NCBI GenBank assembly: GCA_036250225.1
Contig: JAPZLL010000042.1
Location: forward strand, 186,001 to 250,000
DNA from: Cercophora sp. LCS_1
Taxonomy: Eukaryota; Ascomycota; Sordariomycetes; Sordariales; Lasiosphaeriaceae
Length of the DNA: 64,000 bases
Direction: 5' to 3'
The number at the start of each line of letters is the position of its first letter. The first letter of the stretch is position 1. Shown in pieces: positions 1 through 11,694 of the stretch. The position numbers were made by a program, and so were the translations under genes. Below the pieces are notes generated by a model. The model did no database searches. It was not told the origin of the DNA and worked only from the letters and a program-made list of their open reading frames with translations.

Positions 1-1
1 A

Positions 2-2686
2 ATGGCGTCCCCCGCTGCAATTCTCGCAGCCAACGGCAACATTTCCCGGGCTTTCAACACCCTGTTGACCTCTGTGCGCTACGACAAGGACAACAAGGGC
101 GATAAACATTTTGGGTCCAAACTGTTCAACGGCCCGCTCAAGAAGCCTTACTGCGCCTACTGTGGCGAAACCAAGAAGTTGTCAGCTTGCAATGGCTGCG
201 GTGTCACGTACTATTGCGACACCACGCACCAGGGTCTACACTGGAAGGCTTGCTACCACAAGGAGGTCTGCCACGGCATCAAGCACGCTCGTGCCGACCT
301 CGAGCGCGAGGAGGCCAAGCTGCCTGAGGGCATCTTTGAATTCGCTGTAAGTACTACCCAAAGGAATACCACCCAACGCTTCGATACATTATACGATGCT
401 TTGGGATGATGGGCCATGTCTTGGAATAGTTTCCAAGTCTCTCTTCTCAGCGTCAGATGCCAAGTACCCTATGGCCTGAATGACCCCGAGCCCTTCTCTA
501 GTAATCCCTGGCCCATCGAACAAACGCCTTGAATATTGAGCAGTGCCTCGCGATATTCGACATCTCTGTTTTCCAAATGGAGTACGCCTGGATTCGTTGT
601 GAATGCTGTGCAGTTTACTGACCTATGCCAGGTCGGAAAGTTTTAGGAATGCTCCTCCATCACGAAGCCCTACCTCAAGGCACGCAAAAACTTCGCCGAA
701 GCTCTCATCAACACCGACACCATTGATGGCGTCAAGGCCGGTCTCGACCACTTTATGGAAATGCTGCGTCTCGACCGCAAGGATACAAGCGACGTCCGAG
801 ATCTCGTCCCCGGCCTCCTGATTCGTCTCGGCCGCGAGCAGGAGTGCTACGACTTTATCAAGTGGTGGTCCGTAACTGACCTCAAAACGTACGACTGGAA
901 CAATACCTCGCTGCCGTACCAGGACATCAAGAATGCCGACGTGTTCGAGGGATACGAAGACCTCGTCAAGACTCAGCTGGCGCGCCTCCCCCACCTCTGC
1001 ATCCTCGCCCTTCTCAAGTTCCGCGTTGCCCTCGATCTCGACTCCGACACGGCCCTGCTCAGGAAGACCCGCCGCAACCTGCTCAAGTCCAAGCACACCA
1101 TGGGCGAAATTGCCGACAAGATCAGGGCACAGCGACTTCCAAGCGCTCAGGTCCGCGCCAAGGTCAACGCCGCAAAGGACCAACTTCTTGCGCTCGTTTG
1201 GTTGCTCGACACAATCAACCCGCGCGCTTGGTTCGGCTTTTTCGAGCTGGAGCCCAAGAACCTCCCCCGCCCACTGTACTGGAGTCCCCAGGGGTCCCAA
1301 GAGCAAGCCGACGCCATCTTGTACGCGTGCAGAGAAGCCTGGAGAGAAACATTCAGCGCCATTGCCTTCCTCGAGACCGTGGTTGCCAACTTCACCCACC
1401 CGTACACCGGTGGAGAGGGCGAGCGCAGGTCCGATCTGCCCAAGCTGCTCGGTATCGGCAAGACGTTCCCGACCGCCTTCACCCCTCCCGCAAAGACGAC
1501 GCCATTTGACCTGTACGCTGCCACCAGAGCCGGCTTCGTCTCGATGAAGGACCCCAAGAGCATCTTGCTCCTCACCGAGAGCAGCTACATGACCAAAGCC
1601 TGCGGCGGCTGGGCTGTCGTGTACGGTCCCAAAAAGATCATCGCCGGCGCCCTTGAGGATTTCGATTTCTCGGGCATGGAACAGCCCCCGAAAACGAATA
1701 CGCGCGTCGAGCTCCGCGGTGCCGTCGGCGCCTTGCGCATGAACGACTGGGCCAAGCAATACACCTCGCTCACCATCGCCACATCATCGCAATACGTCGT
1801 CGATGGCGCAACCCAGTGGGTCAAGGACTGGGTGCGCAAGGATTGGAAGATCAGCACCGGTAAGGTCAAGAACCGCGATCTCTGGAAGCTCCTCCTCGGC
1901 GACATTGAACTCTACGCCGAGCGCGGTCTCTCCGTCTCCTTTTGGCGTCTGCCCAAGCCGTTCGAGGAGGCGATCGCCGCGGCGCGCCATATCGACAACG
2001 AGCACATACCCATCTTCACCGACGTGTTGATGCCGCCTATGGAGAACTTTAGCGGCCGCTACGGAGTTCTCATCATGGCGCTTCATGAGAGGGAGAGGTT
2101 CTCGACGCTTTACAGCAACATGGTGTCGCGGATGAGAATCAAGACGGAGGTCAGCAAGGCTTACAACGTGGACGACGCCATGTTGGAGCTCAGTACCAAC
2201 CATCCTTCGCCCAAGGTTATCCTCGTGCCTGATGCTTCGCCCATGGTGTATGGCAAGCTCTGGGATCGGATTATCCACCATCTGCACGATGGCGCTACAG
2301 TTATCCTCGGAGGCAGTTTCGGAAACACTGCCACCGATGGTATGTTTGGCAGGGCTTTTGCCAGGGTTGGCCTGCCCTGGGGCAAGGCGACGATGTGCCA
2401 CGATGTCGCCGTTTGCAAGCTTCAGACGGAGAATGTGAGCGACAAGCTGGCGCGCAAGTTGCCGGCGGAATACTGCCAGACCGGCATGTTTATCGAGGGT
2501 GTGCGCGACCACGAGGTGTGGTACTCTGCAGAGCGCTCTGCCTCGTATGCGCCTGAGGAGCCTGACCAGTTTCGGACCATCACGGCGTTTACCAAGGTTG
2601 GCTGGGGTAAATTCGGATACATTGGGGAGATAAATGGCCTTGAGGAGACACACAAGGTCATTTTGGGCATGTGCGGCCTCCTCTGA
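2..2686 (+). CDS. MYND zinc-finger protein with degenerate RNase H-like domain
   Basis: Two exons, 2-346 and 647-2686 (donor GTAAGT at 347, acceptor TTTTAG ending 646), give 794 residues. The ATG lies one base inside the window, so the gene may start further upstream. Residues ~51-91 hold a MYND finger (CAYC...CNGC...YYC...H...C). Residues ~421-562 align with the RNase HI fold: GGWAVVYG, then NTRVELRGAVGAL, then SSQYVVDG, followed by the VKNRDLW motif. Of the four catalytic acids only the Glu of RVEL (~470) is kept. The first Asp is Glu (~426), the Asp of TDSQY is Ser (~495), and the last Asp position is Ile. The C-terminal ~200 residues alternate strands and helices (VILVPDAS, ATVILGGSFGN) and could be a class-I glutamine-amidotransferase-like fold, but that is inference only. 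MYND fingers usually bind proline-rich partners. The likely role is a non-catalytic scaffold; the function is unknown. Confidence 0.8.
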
Positions 2687-2966
2687 GATAGCTCGAGATA
2701 GCCTGTGGTGGATAGTGTAGGTAACGATAGCAGGGATAAAAAAGTTGACTTGTGACAAAAACCTTTGCCCTGAATGCCATCCGCGGTATCACAAAGTCCG
2801 AAAAGACAATAGCCAGTGCCTCAAAAAACGAAACCACGGCTTCTTTGCATTTGCCACATGGTAAAAGAATGACAAGCCCCATATAGAAGCACAGAAAGGC
2901 CGTTCCAATATGATACAAGACAGAAAGAAAAAGAAGAGAAAAAAAGACCACAACTCCACAAAGAAA

Positions 2967-3629
2967 TCACTCCTCCGCTCCCTCGATGCTGAGCAGCACA
3001 ACCCCAGGCAAGGCATCCTTCTCTTCCATCTTAACCTTTCCCTCCCGCTCGCAGCGCAACATGTACTCCAGCTCCAGCTTCTGAAATATAAAATCCTTGA
3101 ACTCCTCCCCAATGCCATGATGGGGCACCATCACATCTTCCATCCCAAACTCAGCATTGGCCGCCAGATCAGCCCAATACTTGTCTATATACGACCCCTC
3201 ATACTCCCCCAGCGGGTTAGGCGGCAGATCGTCGGCATCAGGCGTCACAAGGATACGTCGGCGCTTGGGGCAGGGAGCGAGGGGTCGCTCGGAAACGGGT
3301 ATCGGCAGGAACAGGCCTGCATCATCAAAAGAGGGGGCGCGCTTCTTGGTCTTTCTGGTGGGCGTCTCGGGGGCAGAAAGAGGGATTTTCGATCTGAAGA
3401 TGGGCATTTCGGGGGCGAAAAGAGGCATCGAGGAATTGGTGGGAGGCGTGGTTGAATTATGGCAAGGCGTAGCCTCGGCGCGCAAAGGCCTCTCCTTTGT
3501 GGAAGGAGGCGTGTTGGTCATATCCGAAGGCGTGGTCTTGGTGGCCGTAGCCCTCTCCTTTGCGGCGGAACGTCTCTTGCTGGTGGCTGAACGCCCCTTG
3601 GTTGAAGTGGGAGGAGTGATGGTCTCCAT
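2967..3629 (-). CDS. Basic, Ser/Thr-Pro-rich protein of unknown function
   Basis: Single exon of 220 residues. The start at 3629 is preferred because of its context (CCCACAATGG); the frame is open further upstream with another ATG at 3794. I do not recognise a family. The N-terminal ~140 residues are disordered and full of TP/SP sites, including TPTR, which fits the full CDK consensus. A KRRR cluster near residue 145 could be a nuclear signal. The C-terminal ~80 residues look folded, with aromatic and acidic residues (GSYIDKYWADL, FIFQKLELEYML). This pattern would suit a phosphorylated nuclear regulator, but that is inference from composition. It lies head to tail with the membrane-protein gene upstream on the same strand. 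Confidence 0.55.
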   Translation of the reverse strand: METITPPTSTKGRSATSKRRSAAKERATATKTTPSDMTNTPPSTKERPLRAEATPCHNSTTPPTNSSMPLFAPEMPIFRSKIPLSAPETPTRKTKKRAPSFDDAGLFLPIPVSERPLAPCPKRRRILVTPDADDLPPNPLGEYEGSYIDKYWADLAANAEFGMEDVMVPHHGIGEEFKDFIFQKLELEYMLRCEREGKVKMEEKDALPGVVLLSIEGAEE

Positions 3630-4341
3630 TGTGGGCGTTGGGTGGTATTTGTGAGATATTGTTGGAATTGGGAGAGATATATTTGTTCTGTAGGAAGAAG
3701 TTGTTTGTTGCCAGAGAGATGTTTGGTTTTCCCTGGAAGGGAAAGAAAGAAAGAAGGGCAGAGAGTTCAGTAGTTTGGCAGGTGTTAATTCCATCCAAAC
3801 ATGCCCCACTCGTATTCTGGAGTGCACAATAGGATTCTATTCAAGCATTTGCTATTGTGCTGCATAATTCCTCCTTTCCTTTAGCGGTGTGTGTTTTTTC
3901 CCATCTTGACATGGTTTTGGCCAGTTTGCTGCCCTATTTAGTTTCAGGGCCATACTTCAATTTAAGCAAGGTTCTATTCAGATCTTCAAAGTCTTCAATG
4001 AGATTCTGGAGATGGCCGGGTACATGGACAAGTATTGAAGTTGTTTGTGCCAGTCCCAACCAGACATCGAACGGAAGTTGCGCGAGACGCCGTTGATTCG
4101 GTACGATATTGTGTGTGACGGGACAGGCACGACTGCGAAACGCATCAAATACTTGTCAGAGCCACCAATTCATAACAAAGGGGTATATTGCCTATCATAG
4201 CGTCATCACAACATGAGAAAAAACAATCACTCCCAAGACCAGGTGGCTTGCGCCGAGCGTATATCAAACGCCAAGAACTCCAAATTCAGTCCCAACGCCA
4301 GTTGCTCAAGCCCAACCCAGTGTCTGCAACCATCCCGCTGC
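3630..4341. other. Intergenic region, no gene seen
   Basis: This stretch holds the upstream region of the TP-rich gene and the 3' region of the rhodopsin-fold gene, both on the minus strand. The reading frames are short and show no family signal. Confidence 0.6.
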
Positions 4342-5738
4342 TCAATTCTGCAGCGGCCAACGCCTATTCTCCTCCTGGAGCCCGACCTCGTTCTTGATCC
4401 AAATCTCCACCGAGGGGTTCTCCACACTTTCTGGCGTCTTTACTCTTCCCCTGCTGCGACTTCTATCGCTGTCATATAACCCAAGAATATCGTCAATACT
4501 ATTACTCCGTTCTCTTGTGCAGGCGCTCTCCGGTCGCTGGATAAATGGCTCTGGACTGGGTGTTGGTTCCACCATTGTGTGCGACGATGATGTGGACGAA
4601 GAGTCTCGGAGGAAGCTAGTGGGTTCGTAGACGTCTTCTTGTCGGTCTTCTTGTATTGTGTGTAGGGTGTTTCCTCCTGATGTCTCAGACCTGTTTGATC
4701 TGCTCAGGTCCTGGTGGGGGATTTGGCTCGATGGTTTCTCTTGTATCGGCGTTTGCTCGGGTGTTGGTCGTTCGCACATTGTGAAAAGTGGCAGTTCGGG
4801 GTCGGTTGCGTGTGTCTGTCCTTTCTCGCCGTATTCAACGTCGAGCCCACGCTTTCGGAGGTAGAGGGGTCGGAGGGTGGGAATGCCGAGGCAGACCATC
4901 GAGACGGAGATTTCGGCGGCGGCCCAGACGAAATAGATGGCAAAGTTGTCTGTCATGCGTTATTAGTAGGAGTTGCTGAACGGATTGGGGCCACTCACAG
5001 GTGTAGTCGTTGATCTCAAGTTGAGAGAGGACCACCGTGCGGATGATGCCACAAGCTCCAGCGCTGCATGCATGTTAGCTTCTGCTCGGGAAGTTGATGA
5101 CGACAGACTCACATGACACCAAGACTCATGCCGCTGGCCAGCATAATCTTCTCCCGTCGAGGCATACGGAGCGACCAGATGAACAGCCAAGGGAATATGG
5201 CAAAGAAAAAGTCGCAGACACTGGACCATCCTCCGAGTCCAACGCTCATTGGTTGGATCTGAATGTTCCACTTGCCCGCAGTTCGTATCGGGTCCCAGCT
5301 CGCCTTTCTCGGTGTCGTCTGGTTCCATAACATGACGGCGAGAGCGAAGGATGTCCCTGATGTAACCGTGATCAGAATCCAGAGCGCAATCTTCTGTCCT
5401 CGGAGCTGCACAACCCGAAGCAGGAAGAAGCCCATGGACAGCTTGGCCATGGCATTGCCAGTGATGGCAAATGTATTGGCCACATACGTCCACAGGATGG
5501 CGTTGGACGAGTTGTCGATGCTGAGACCCCAGAAACTCTGGCCAAGCCCATAGTGAACGGCGACCTGGATGCTCGCGCTGAAGGCAAGCAGGAAAACACC
5601 GGTCCATGCGAACAAGTGATCCTCCACCCCTACAAACTTGACGATTCGGATGCGCGTATAAAGTCGAAGGGCGACCAGGGCCAGGGATAGGGCCGTCATA
5701 GCCCAGCTGGCGATAGCCACCTGGTGTCCCCGATGCAT
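4342..5738 (-). CDS. Fungal rhodopsin-fold (seven-helix) integral membrane protein
   Basis: Three exons: 5738-5113, 5063-4999 and 4949-4342, giving 432 residues. Introns start GTGAGT in both cases; the second has a perfect CTACTAATAAC branch region. The frame upstream of 5738 is open, but ATG 5738 is its first in-frame ATG. Residues 1-~270 hold seven hydrophobic helices with landmarks of the fungal rhodopsin-domain family: RLYTRIRIVK after helix 1, VEDHLFAW, a GLG in the loop after helix 2, AKLSMGFFLLR, and AGACGIIRTV before the last helices. The C-terminal ~170 residues form a Ser/Pro/Glu-rich cytosolic tail. Members of this large family are plasma-membrane proteins, some Pth11-like putative receptors; they are not shown to bind retinal. 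The N-terminus lacks a CFEM domain. Confidence 0.85.
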
Positions 5739-7140
5739 CTTGGCATCACCGGTTGGGGAGACAGCGGCAAGACGGCAGGCGGTCGATGTAAGACAACATG
5801 ACACACGCTGGCGCAGGTCGACAGCGGGAAGTGAAACGAAAAGAGAGGAAAAGAGGGAAGGCGTGTGATGGAGCGGCAGGAAGGCGTCTGCTTTTCTTTC
5901 TTTTGGGGCCCTTCTTCAGCATACCGAAAAAGTAGAATGAGGAGTGCCGAGCTCCAGCCCTTCGGCAACAAATCGCAGGAGGCGTCTTCTGCAAGCGATG
6001 CCACCCCCCGGTCGCCGGGACGGCATTGGCTGCGGGACGGCCGTCGTCAGCCAACGGGGTGCCGGGGAATCCTGGCCATCGCTAAAAGCGCAGGGTCGGC
6101 AGCGCGGCAGCTGCCAAGACCACGGCTCTGCGCTCCGATGGGCTGGCGCACAGTGGGTTGGCGATCTCTTCAACCCACAATAAGCGCCCGCCGCGCACGC
6201 CGTCGTCCAAATCGAGCCCTCATTTCGTTGTTTGTCTGCACTGTTTTGGAGAGGCGTGCAAAAATGGAACTGATGTCATCGGGGCAGATCCACGGCCTCC
6301 ACAGCCCCTCCCTCCTTCAACGTGGAAGTCGCGGCTGGCGCACCTGGAATAACGACCCCGCACCCGGACTTTGCGATCTCTGGAGGCAGTGACGCGCCTG
6401 CTTCGATCCGGAAAACACGACGCCCGTGCTGGCAATGCAATAGCCAAGCTGAACGCCGTGCATCGCGATAGCATGAGCGATAAACGGCCAGATGCAGAAC
6501 ATCCATCATGTTTCCCGGTTTCCTCAATCTCCACCATCGGTGCGCTCAGGAGATCCCCCACCTTCCGTCCACACCGAGCAAGATGCCGCGCAGCCACAGA
6601 ACGTGTTCCAGACTTTGAGCAAGCCGACCCCAGAAATCGGATTGGCCGTTTCGCCCTCCGCCAGCACTCGGCCCAGGAACTCGTGGGCGGCGCTATCGAT
6701 TGTGCTCCCGACAGCCACCCTCGTCCCACTCCGTCCCAGAGCCCTGATTGGCTGGCGACTCAGATTGCGGCGAGAAGTCAATTTCGAGGGTGTCGAGGGC
6801 CTGCATGGTCTCCGTTATCGCCGTGGTGCCTTCTCACGGCGACATTGAGGCATGGCTCGGCCCTGGAGTTGAGCTTAAGGTGTGCTGTCTCAAGGGAATA
6901 ACCATCGAGTTCAAAGTGAAGCCCCCCACACGGTAATAAAGGTGCGCTGAGTTGCCAAGCTTCTCGATTGGTTCAGCAACACAGGAACGGAAAAGCTGAT
7001 CCTCCGAGAGACGCCGAAAGAGGGATTTCATGCAGGCGACAGCCTGACCATGGACGCTTGACCGCACCGGCAAAACATCCTGCTCTATCAAAGCTTGACA
7101 AACGTGATCAACTTTTTGTTCCTTGACTACCGGCGGGAAT
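5739..7140. other. Intergenic region between divergent genes
   Basis: About 1.4 kb shared by the minus-strand rhodopsin-fold gene and the plus-strand NLR gene, so it should contain both promoters. Open frames exist on both strands (for example 5865-6392 and 6220-6729), but they overlap each other and resemble nothing, so I call no gene. Confidence 0.6.
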
Positions 7141-10100
7141 ATGCCAAGCACCTTTCGTCGATTTGTGGACAAGGGGAAGAAAGCCATTGGCAAGCTGGAA
7201 AGAAAGAGCAAGGAGGAGCGAGTGGAAAGCAGCACTTCTCCCCAAGACGTCGAAAACTCCCAGCCACGAGATGAATCGGCGATCCCAGTTTCAAGGCGAG
7301 TGACGCAAGAGGAAGAGGGAGAAAAACGTGATAACGATAAAGAGATTGCCGACTTGCAGGGCCCGCCGCCGTGCTACGAGGAGAGCGCCGCACCAGATGT
7401 GGCTCATGTCGCCCCAATACCACAGGATAATGTTGAAACATCGAAGTCGTGGAATAGCGAACCTGATACTGAAAGAAGCCCATTGGTCGAAGATTTCGGT
7501 TTATTTGTGTTCCCGCCAAGAGGCCAGAGTTCGACCAGCAATGTTTCAGTCACCTCCTCCGGGCAGCAGCACATCGACATCATCGCTGTTCATGGCCTGG
7601 GTGGCCACTGGCGGAAGACATGGCAGGCTCCTGATGGCGCTATATGGTTTCAAGATCGCATCAACCCCCTTTTTTCCGACACAAACATAACCTGCCGGGT
7701 TCGATCGTTCGGCTACGACTCCGCTTTCGTTTTCACCAAAAGCGAAAGCAGCATCACTGGTTGCGCGAAGGATCTAATTGACAGGATCCGGGTCCTGCGG
7801 CGAAAAGACACCGATATCTTCCGTCCTATCATTCTCGTGGCCCACAGCTTGGGCGGCCTGGTCGTCAAAGAAGCAATGAACATTGCCTGGACGCGGAACG
7901 ACATCTACGACGACATTTTGACAAGCGTCAAAGGGTGCATCTTCATGGGCGTTCCCCACCACGGTGCAGGCATAGCAAGGTGGGCAAAGCATGCCACACA
8001 GATCGTCAGATTTGCGTCGTTTGGCTTTGCCGGGAACACAAAGTTCTTGAAGACGCTGGAACGCAGCTCTCCTGAATGGGTGCGCATATCGAGAGATTTT
8101 GTAGCAAGAGGGAGGGACATGCAATTTCGGAGTTTTTACGAAACACAGCGAACTGGGAATGTCTTGGTCAGGTTTCCTGCGACCTTTCGTTATTGAACTC
8201 CTGCTAATTACACCGGGTGCAGGTTGTAGACGAAGCCTCAGCAGCGCTCCACGTCCCAAACGAACAAAGCTTCGCCTTGCCCGGATCAGACCATAGGACC
8301 GTATGTCGGTTTTCCGACACCGACAACGAGAGGTTCTCTCTCGTCGGCGACGCACTTGTTGACCTTGCAAAATGCGCGCTCAAGGGCAAGCAAAGGGAGC
8401 AGAATGCAACAGGCACCACGATCTCGTTTTCCGATCTGCCGCTGATGACACCCACATTCTTTGGTCGGGAACGCGAGACGGAAGTGATGCAAGACACGCT
8501 AAATCCCGTGAAACAAGGGCGTAAGGGCATCGTTCTTTTCGGCCTTGGCGGCACTGGAAAGACGCAGCTCACACTCCATTTCATCCAGAGATTCAAGGAC
8601 AGGTACACGGCGATTCTTTGGATCAACGCCTCCAGCAAAGAGCAGATGCTGCAGTCATTCACGGAGATATCAGACTCGCTTGAACATACGTGGCCTTCGA
8701 AAGACCTTCCGACACCATACAGAGGGAAGCTGAGTGACAAAAGAGTGCTGGCCCGCCTTCGGTCAACAGTTTACAAGAGTTGGCTCCTCGTGATTGACAG
8801 TGTGGACGATCTCGAGTCCATCAATCTTGCAAGCATCATTCCTGATTGTAATCACGGGTGCATTGTGGTCACCAGCACACGCAAAAATGCCGCTGAGATC
8901 CTTGATGCCCATGGTTTCCGCTCTGTCGAGGTTGATAGTTTGGATGATGAAAGTTCTGGTAAATTGCTCGTCTCATCCGCCAAAATCTCGAAAACAGACT
9001 CTCTTGATCAATCAGATACCTGTAAGAGACCCTAACTCACAGTCTCGACGGGGGAGCCTGGGGGTGCATGAGCTAACCAGACATCAAGTGAAAGGTCAAA
9101 TATTATCGATCTCACGTGTGCTGTACGGCCTACCGCTTGCCCTCGAGCAGGCTGGCGTGTTGATCCGTAAGCGCATAGTAACGTTCGAAAACTTCATTGA
9201 GCAGTACTCTGCGCACTACAATAGGTTGATGGGGAAGAAGCTGACTCCGGGCTGGACAACATACGAGAAAGAACATTCAATCATCGCCGTTGTTTCTCTT
9301 GTCTTCTCCGTTGTCGAGGCAGAGTCGCCTGAAGCAACACAACTGCTCGCCGTCCTTGCAGCTCTAGGACCTCAGAAATTCCCGTTGCGTCTCGTTGAGT
9401 TGGCTTCATCACACCTCGCAAGTCAGAGACTACACCCTACGACTTCCCAAGACGGAGATGCGGTCCTTAGGCTCAGCCTAGACGCCCTCTCCGACGTTTG
9501 TTTGGTAAAATTTGAGGAGGGTTACAGGGGCGGGGAGGAGTTTGTGTCCGTCCACGGGCTTATTTGTCAGTGGCTGGTCGATACCAAGTTCCCAGATCAA
9601 GGATTGGACCTCACCCTCGTAGCAGAAGCCGTGACGAGGTTTATCCTCCCAGATCATGATAGGTGAGAACCGACGGTACCCTTTCCCAAGATGAAAGCGA
9701 TTGTGACTGACCATCCATCGACATGTCTAAGCCCCCTAACGCCCTATAAGCCCGAGGGACATTCCATATCTACGGCCTACATTCCGGTACTAGAGCGGGT
9801 TCATTGCTTGATCGGAAAGCTCGATCCTCCTTCGTTACATATTCTGGAAAGGCCACGGGGAGAGGAGCTCAGGATAATGCTTGCCCGCCTATATCTATGC
9901 TGCGGTCGGGCAGAAGAATCGAAGCTAATATTTCAAGACCAGTCTGAAGCTAGAAGACTTGTCGAGGGAGAGGCTTGGCCGTCGACAGAAAAGTCTTTGG
10001 AGCTTCTTGTGGGGCTGGCGATCTGCGAACAAAAGATTGGCAACTCGGAGGTTGCGATAGATGGTCTCAAGACATCGCTCTCTCTAGCGGAAAGGCTTTT

Positions 10101-11694
10101 CGACAACTTCGATGACAGGACGGCCGAGATTAGCGCACGGCTGAAACAGCTGCAAGAGAAATCGGAGACCGACATGCAGCACCGCAAAGCCGCCTTGGTT
10201 GCGTCGACGGGAGTTCCGGCCACCAAAGGAGCACGCAACATACCGCAGTCGACCCATGAAAGCGACAATGAAGAAGAAACTACTAATGTCAGAGTCAACG
10301 ACGGCTTTGAAGACCTCATGATCCGCGGCGAGCCGTCCTTGAAAGAGTGCAGGGAGCTTGTAGCTTTGATCCTTGGTGAGGACTGGACGAATTTCAGAGT
10401 TGCCGTTTCAAACGCAAGATCGGGTGTCTTCGGTGCTCTTTTTGCGACAAAGAACGTGGAGGGCACCCAAAATATTCTCATATTGGCGGTGGATCGCCAG
10501 AACGACTTGGCCGCTCGCATCATTCTCGAGTTGCGAGGATCAAATATCGATGTGAATCAGTCAGGCAGCGACGGCCGAACTGCGCTCTGGTATGCAGCGA
10601 TGCACAACCACGCGAGAGTCATCAAGACGCTACTGAAACTCGATGCTGATCCCGGCATCCGCGACACACGCGACGGCATGACACCACTCCAGGTGGCAGT
10701 GAACTACCACTCCAAGGAGGCTTTCTACAGTCTTGTACGCGGGGGCTCCCGTCCAGATATCGCCAGCGGTTTGGGCTTGTCGACGACTTTTGCCTCGCAA
10801 GACGCTCCCGTTTCGCTGCCCTCCTCCAACCCCAGGCTATTCGAGCAAGCCAGCGTGGCACGATTTGGCACGGGTGCGAAGACACCACTCCATTACTTGG
10901 CAGGTATGGCCATCTTCAAACCTAACGCTGTCAAAACACTCCTCGGTTGGGCAGGGCCACTCGCATGCAACGCCAGAGACGCCGAAGGAAGGACGCCGTT
11001 GCATATCGTCGTTTTGAATACCTCACACGATGCCCCAAAGATTATGCGAGATCTGATTTCCAATGCCGAACACCTGGAACCAGAGCTGCGCGATCACATG
11101 GGGAACACAGCACTGGGCCTACTGATCAAGGCGGTCGAAAAGACCGGCTCACTTATAGAAGTTAAAGAAGCCTGCTTGATTCAGTTCCTGGTGATGCTGG
11201 GTACCCTGCCAAATATGGAGTTTCTGAGGTGGGCAAAATCAAGCCTGTCGACCGACTCGAACAATAGCATGAAGATATTCCTGGACACAGCCATGAGGTC
11301 TCCACGCTCTACATCAATCGGAGGTGCGGTGCCGTGGCTTAAGGTGGCAAGAGACGTGGTCCAGCAGGATCGAGCCATCGTTCTTGAGTGCTTGATTGAA
11401 AACAAGCTCATCATACAGGGTGTACCGAGTCCGAATCCCATCGAGGATTCCAATCTCGTTTTACGCGCTGCCAAGACAGACTCCTACCGCTGTCTAGAGT
11501 ACCTGGTCGAAAAGTTCCCATTGGTTGCTGTCGAGGCAAAGGAAGCAGCCGAACAGCTTGGCCCATACCACAGACGGTTTGCCATGCTTATCGCGGATTA
11601 CTTGCACAAGAAACGTTTAGACGGCGCCAAGGAAGATGTGCTGGAGACCACGGTTGAAGATCTCAGCGATGATTCGGCCGAAGGGGGGGCTTGA
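7141..11694 (+). CDS. NLR-like STAND protein: SesB-type hydrolase - NB-ARC - ankyrin repeats
   Basis: Four exons: 7141-8166, 8223-9021, ~9089-9662 and 9732-11694, giving 1453 residues. ATG 7141 is the first in frame. After a ~140-residue disordered leader, residues ~145-345 form an alpha/beta hydrolase of the SesB/lipase-like type: AVHGLGG, nucleophile elbow AHSLGG with Ser236, and GVPHHGAG. The NB-ARC follows: P-loop GLGGTGKT (~449-456), Walker B WLLVIDS (~529), VVTSTR, then GLPLALEQAG encoded in exon 3. Exon 4 carries an amphipathic region and ankyrin-like repeats (~1040-1220; GRTALWYAA, GMTPLQVAV, GRTPLHIVV). In fungi this architecture belongs to putative self/non-self recognition or heterokaryon-incompatibility proteins: ligand sensing by the repeats, NTP-driven oligomerisation, and effector output by the hydrolase. 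The intron-2 acceptor is uncertain (AAG at 9088 or 9094). No frame-breaking lesion was seen otherwise. Confidence 0.87.

Noticed and set aside
1784..2758. 324-codon frame on the minus strand
   Set aside because: It lies antisense to the RNase H-like and C-terminal part of the MYND protein and shows no protein features of its own.
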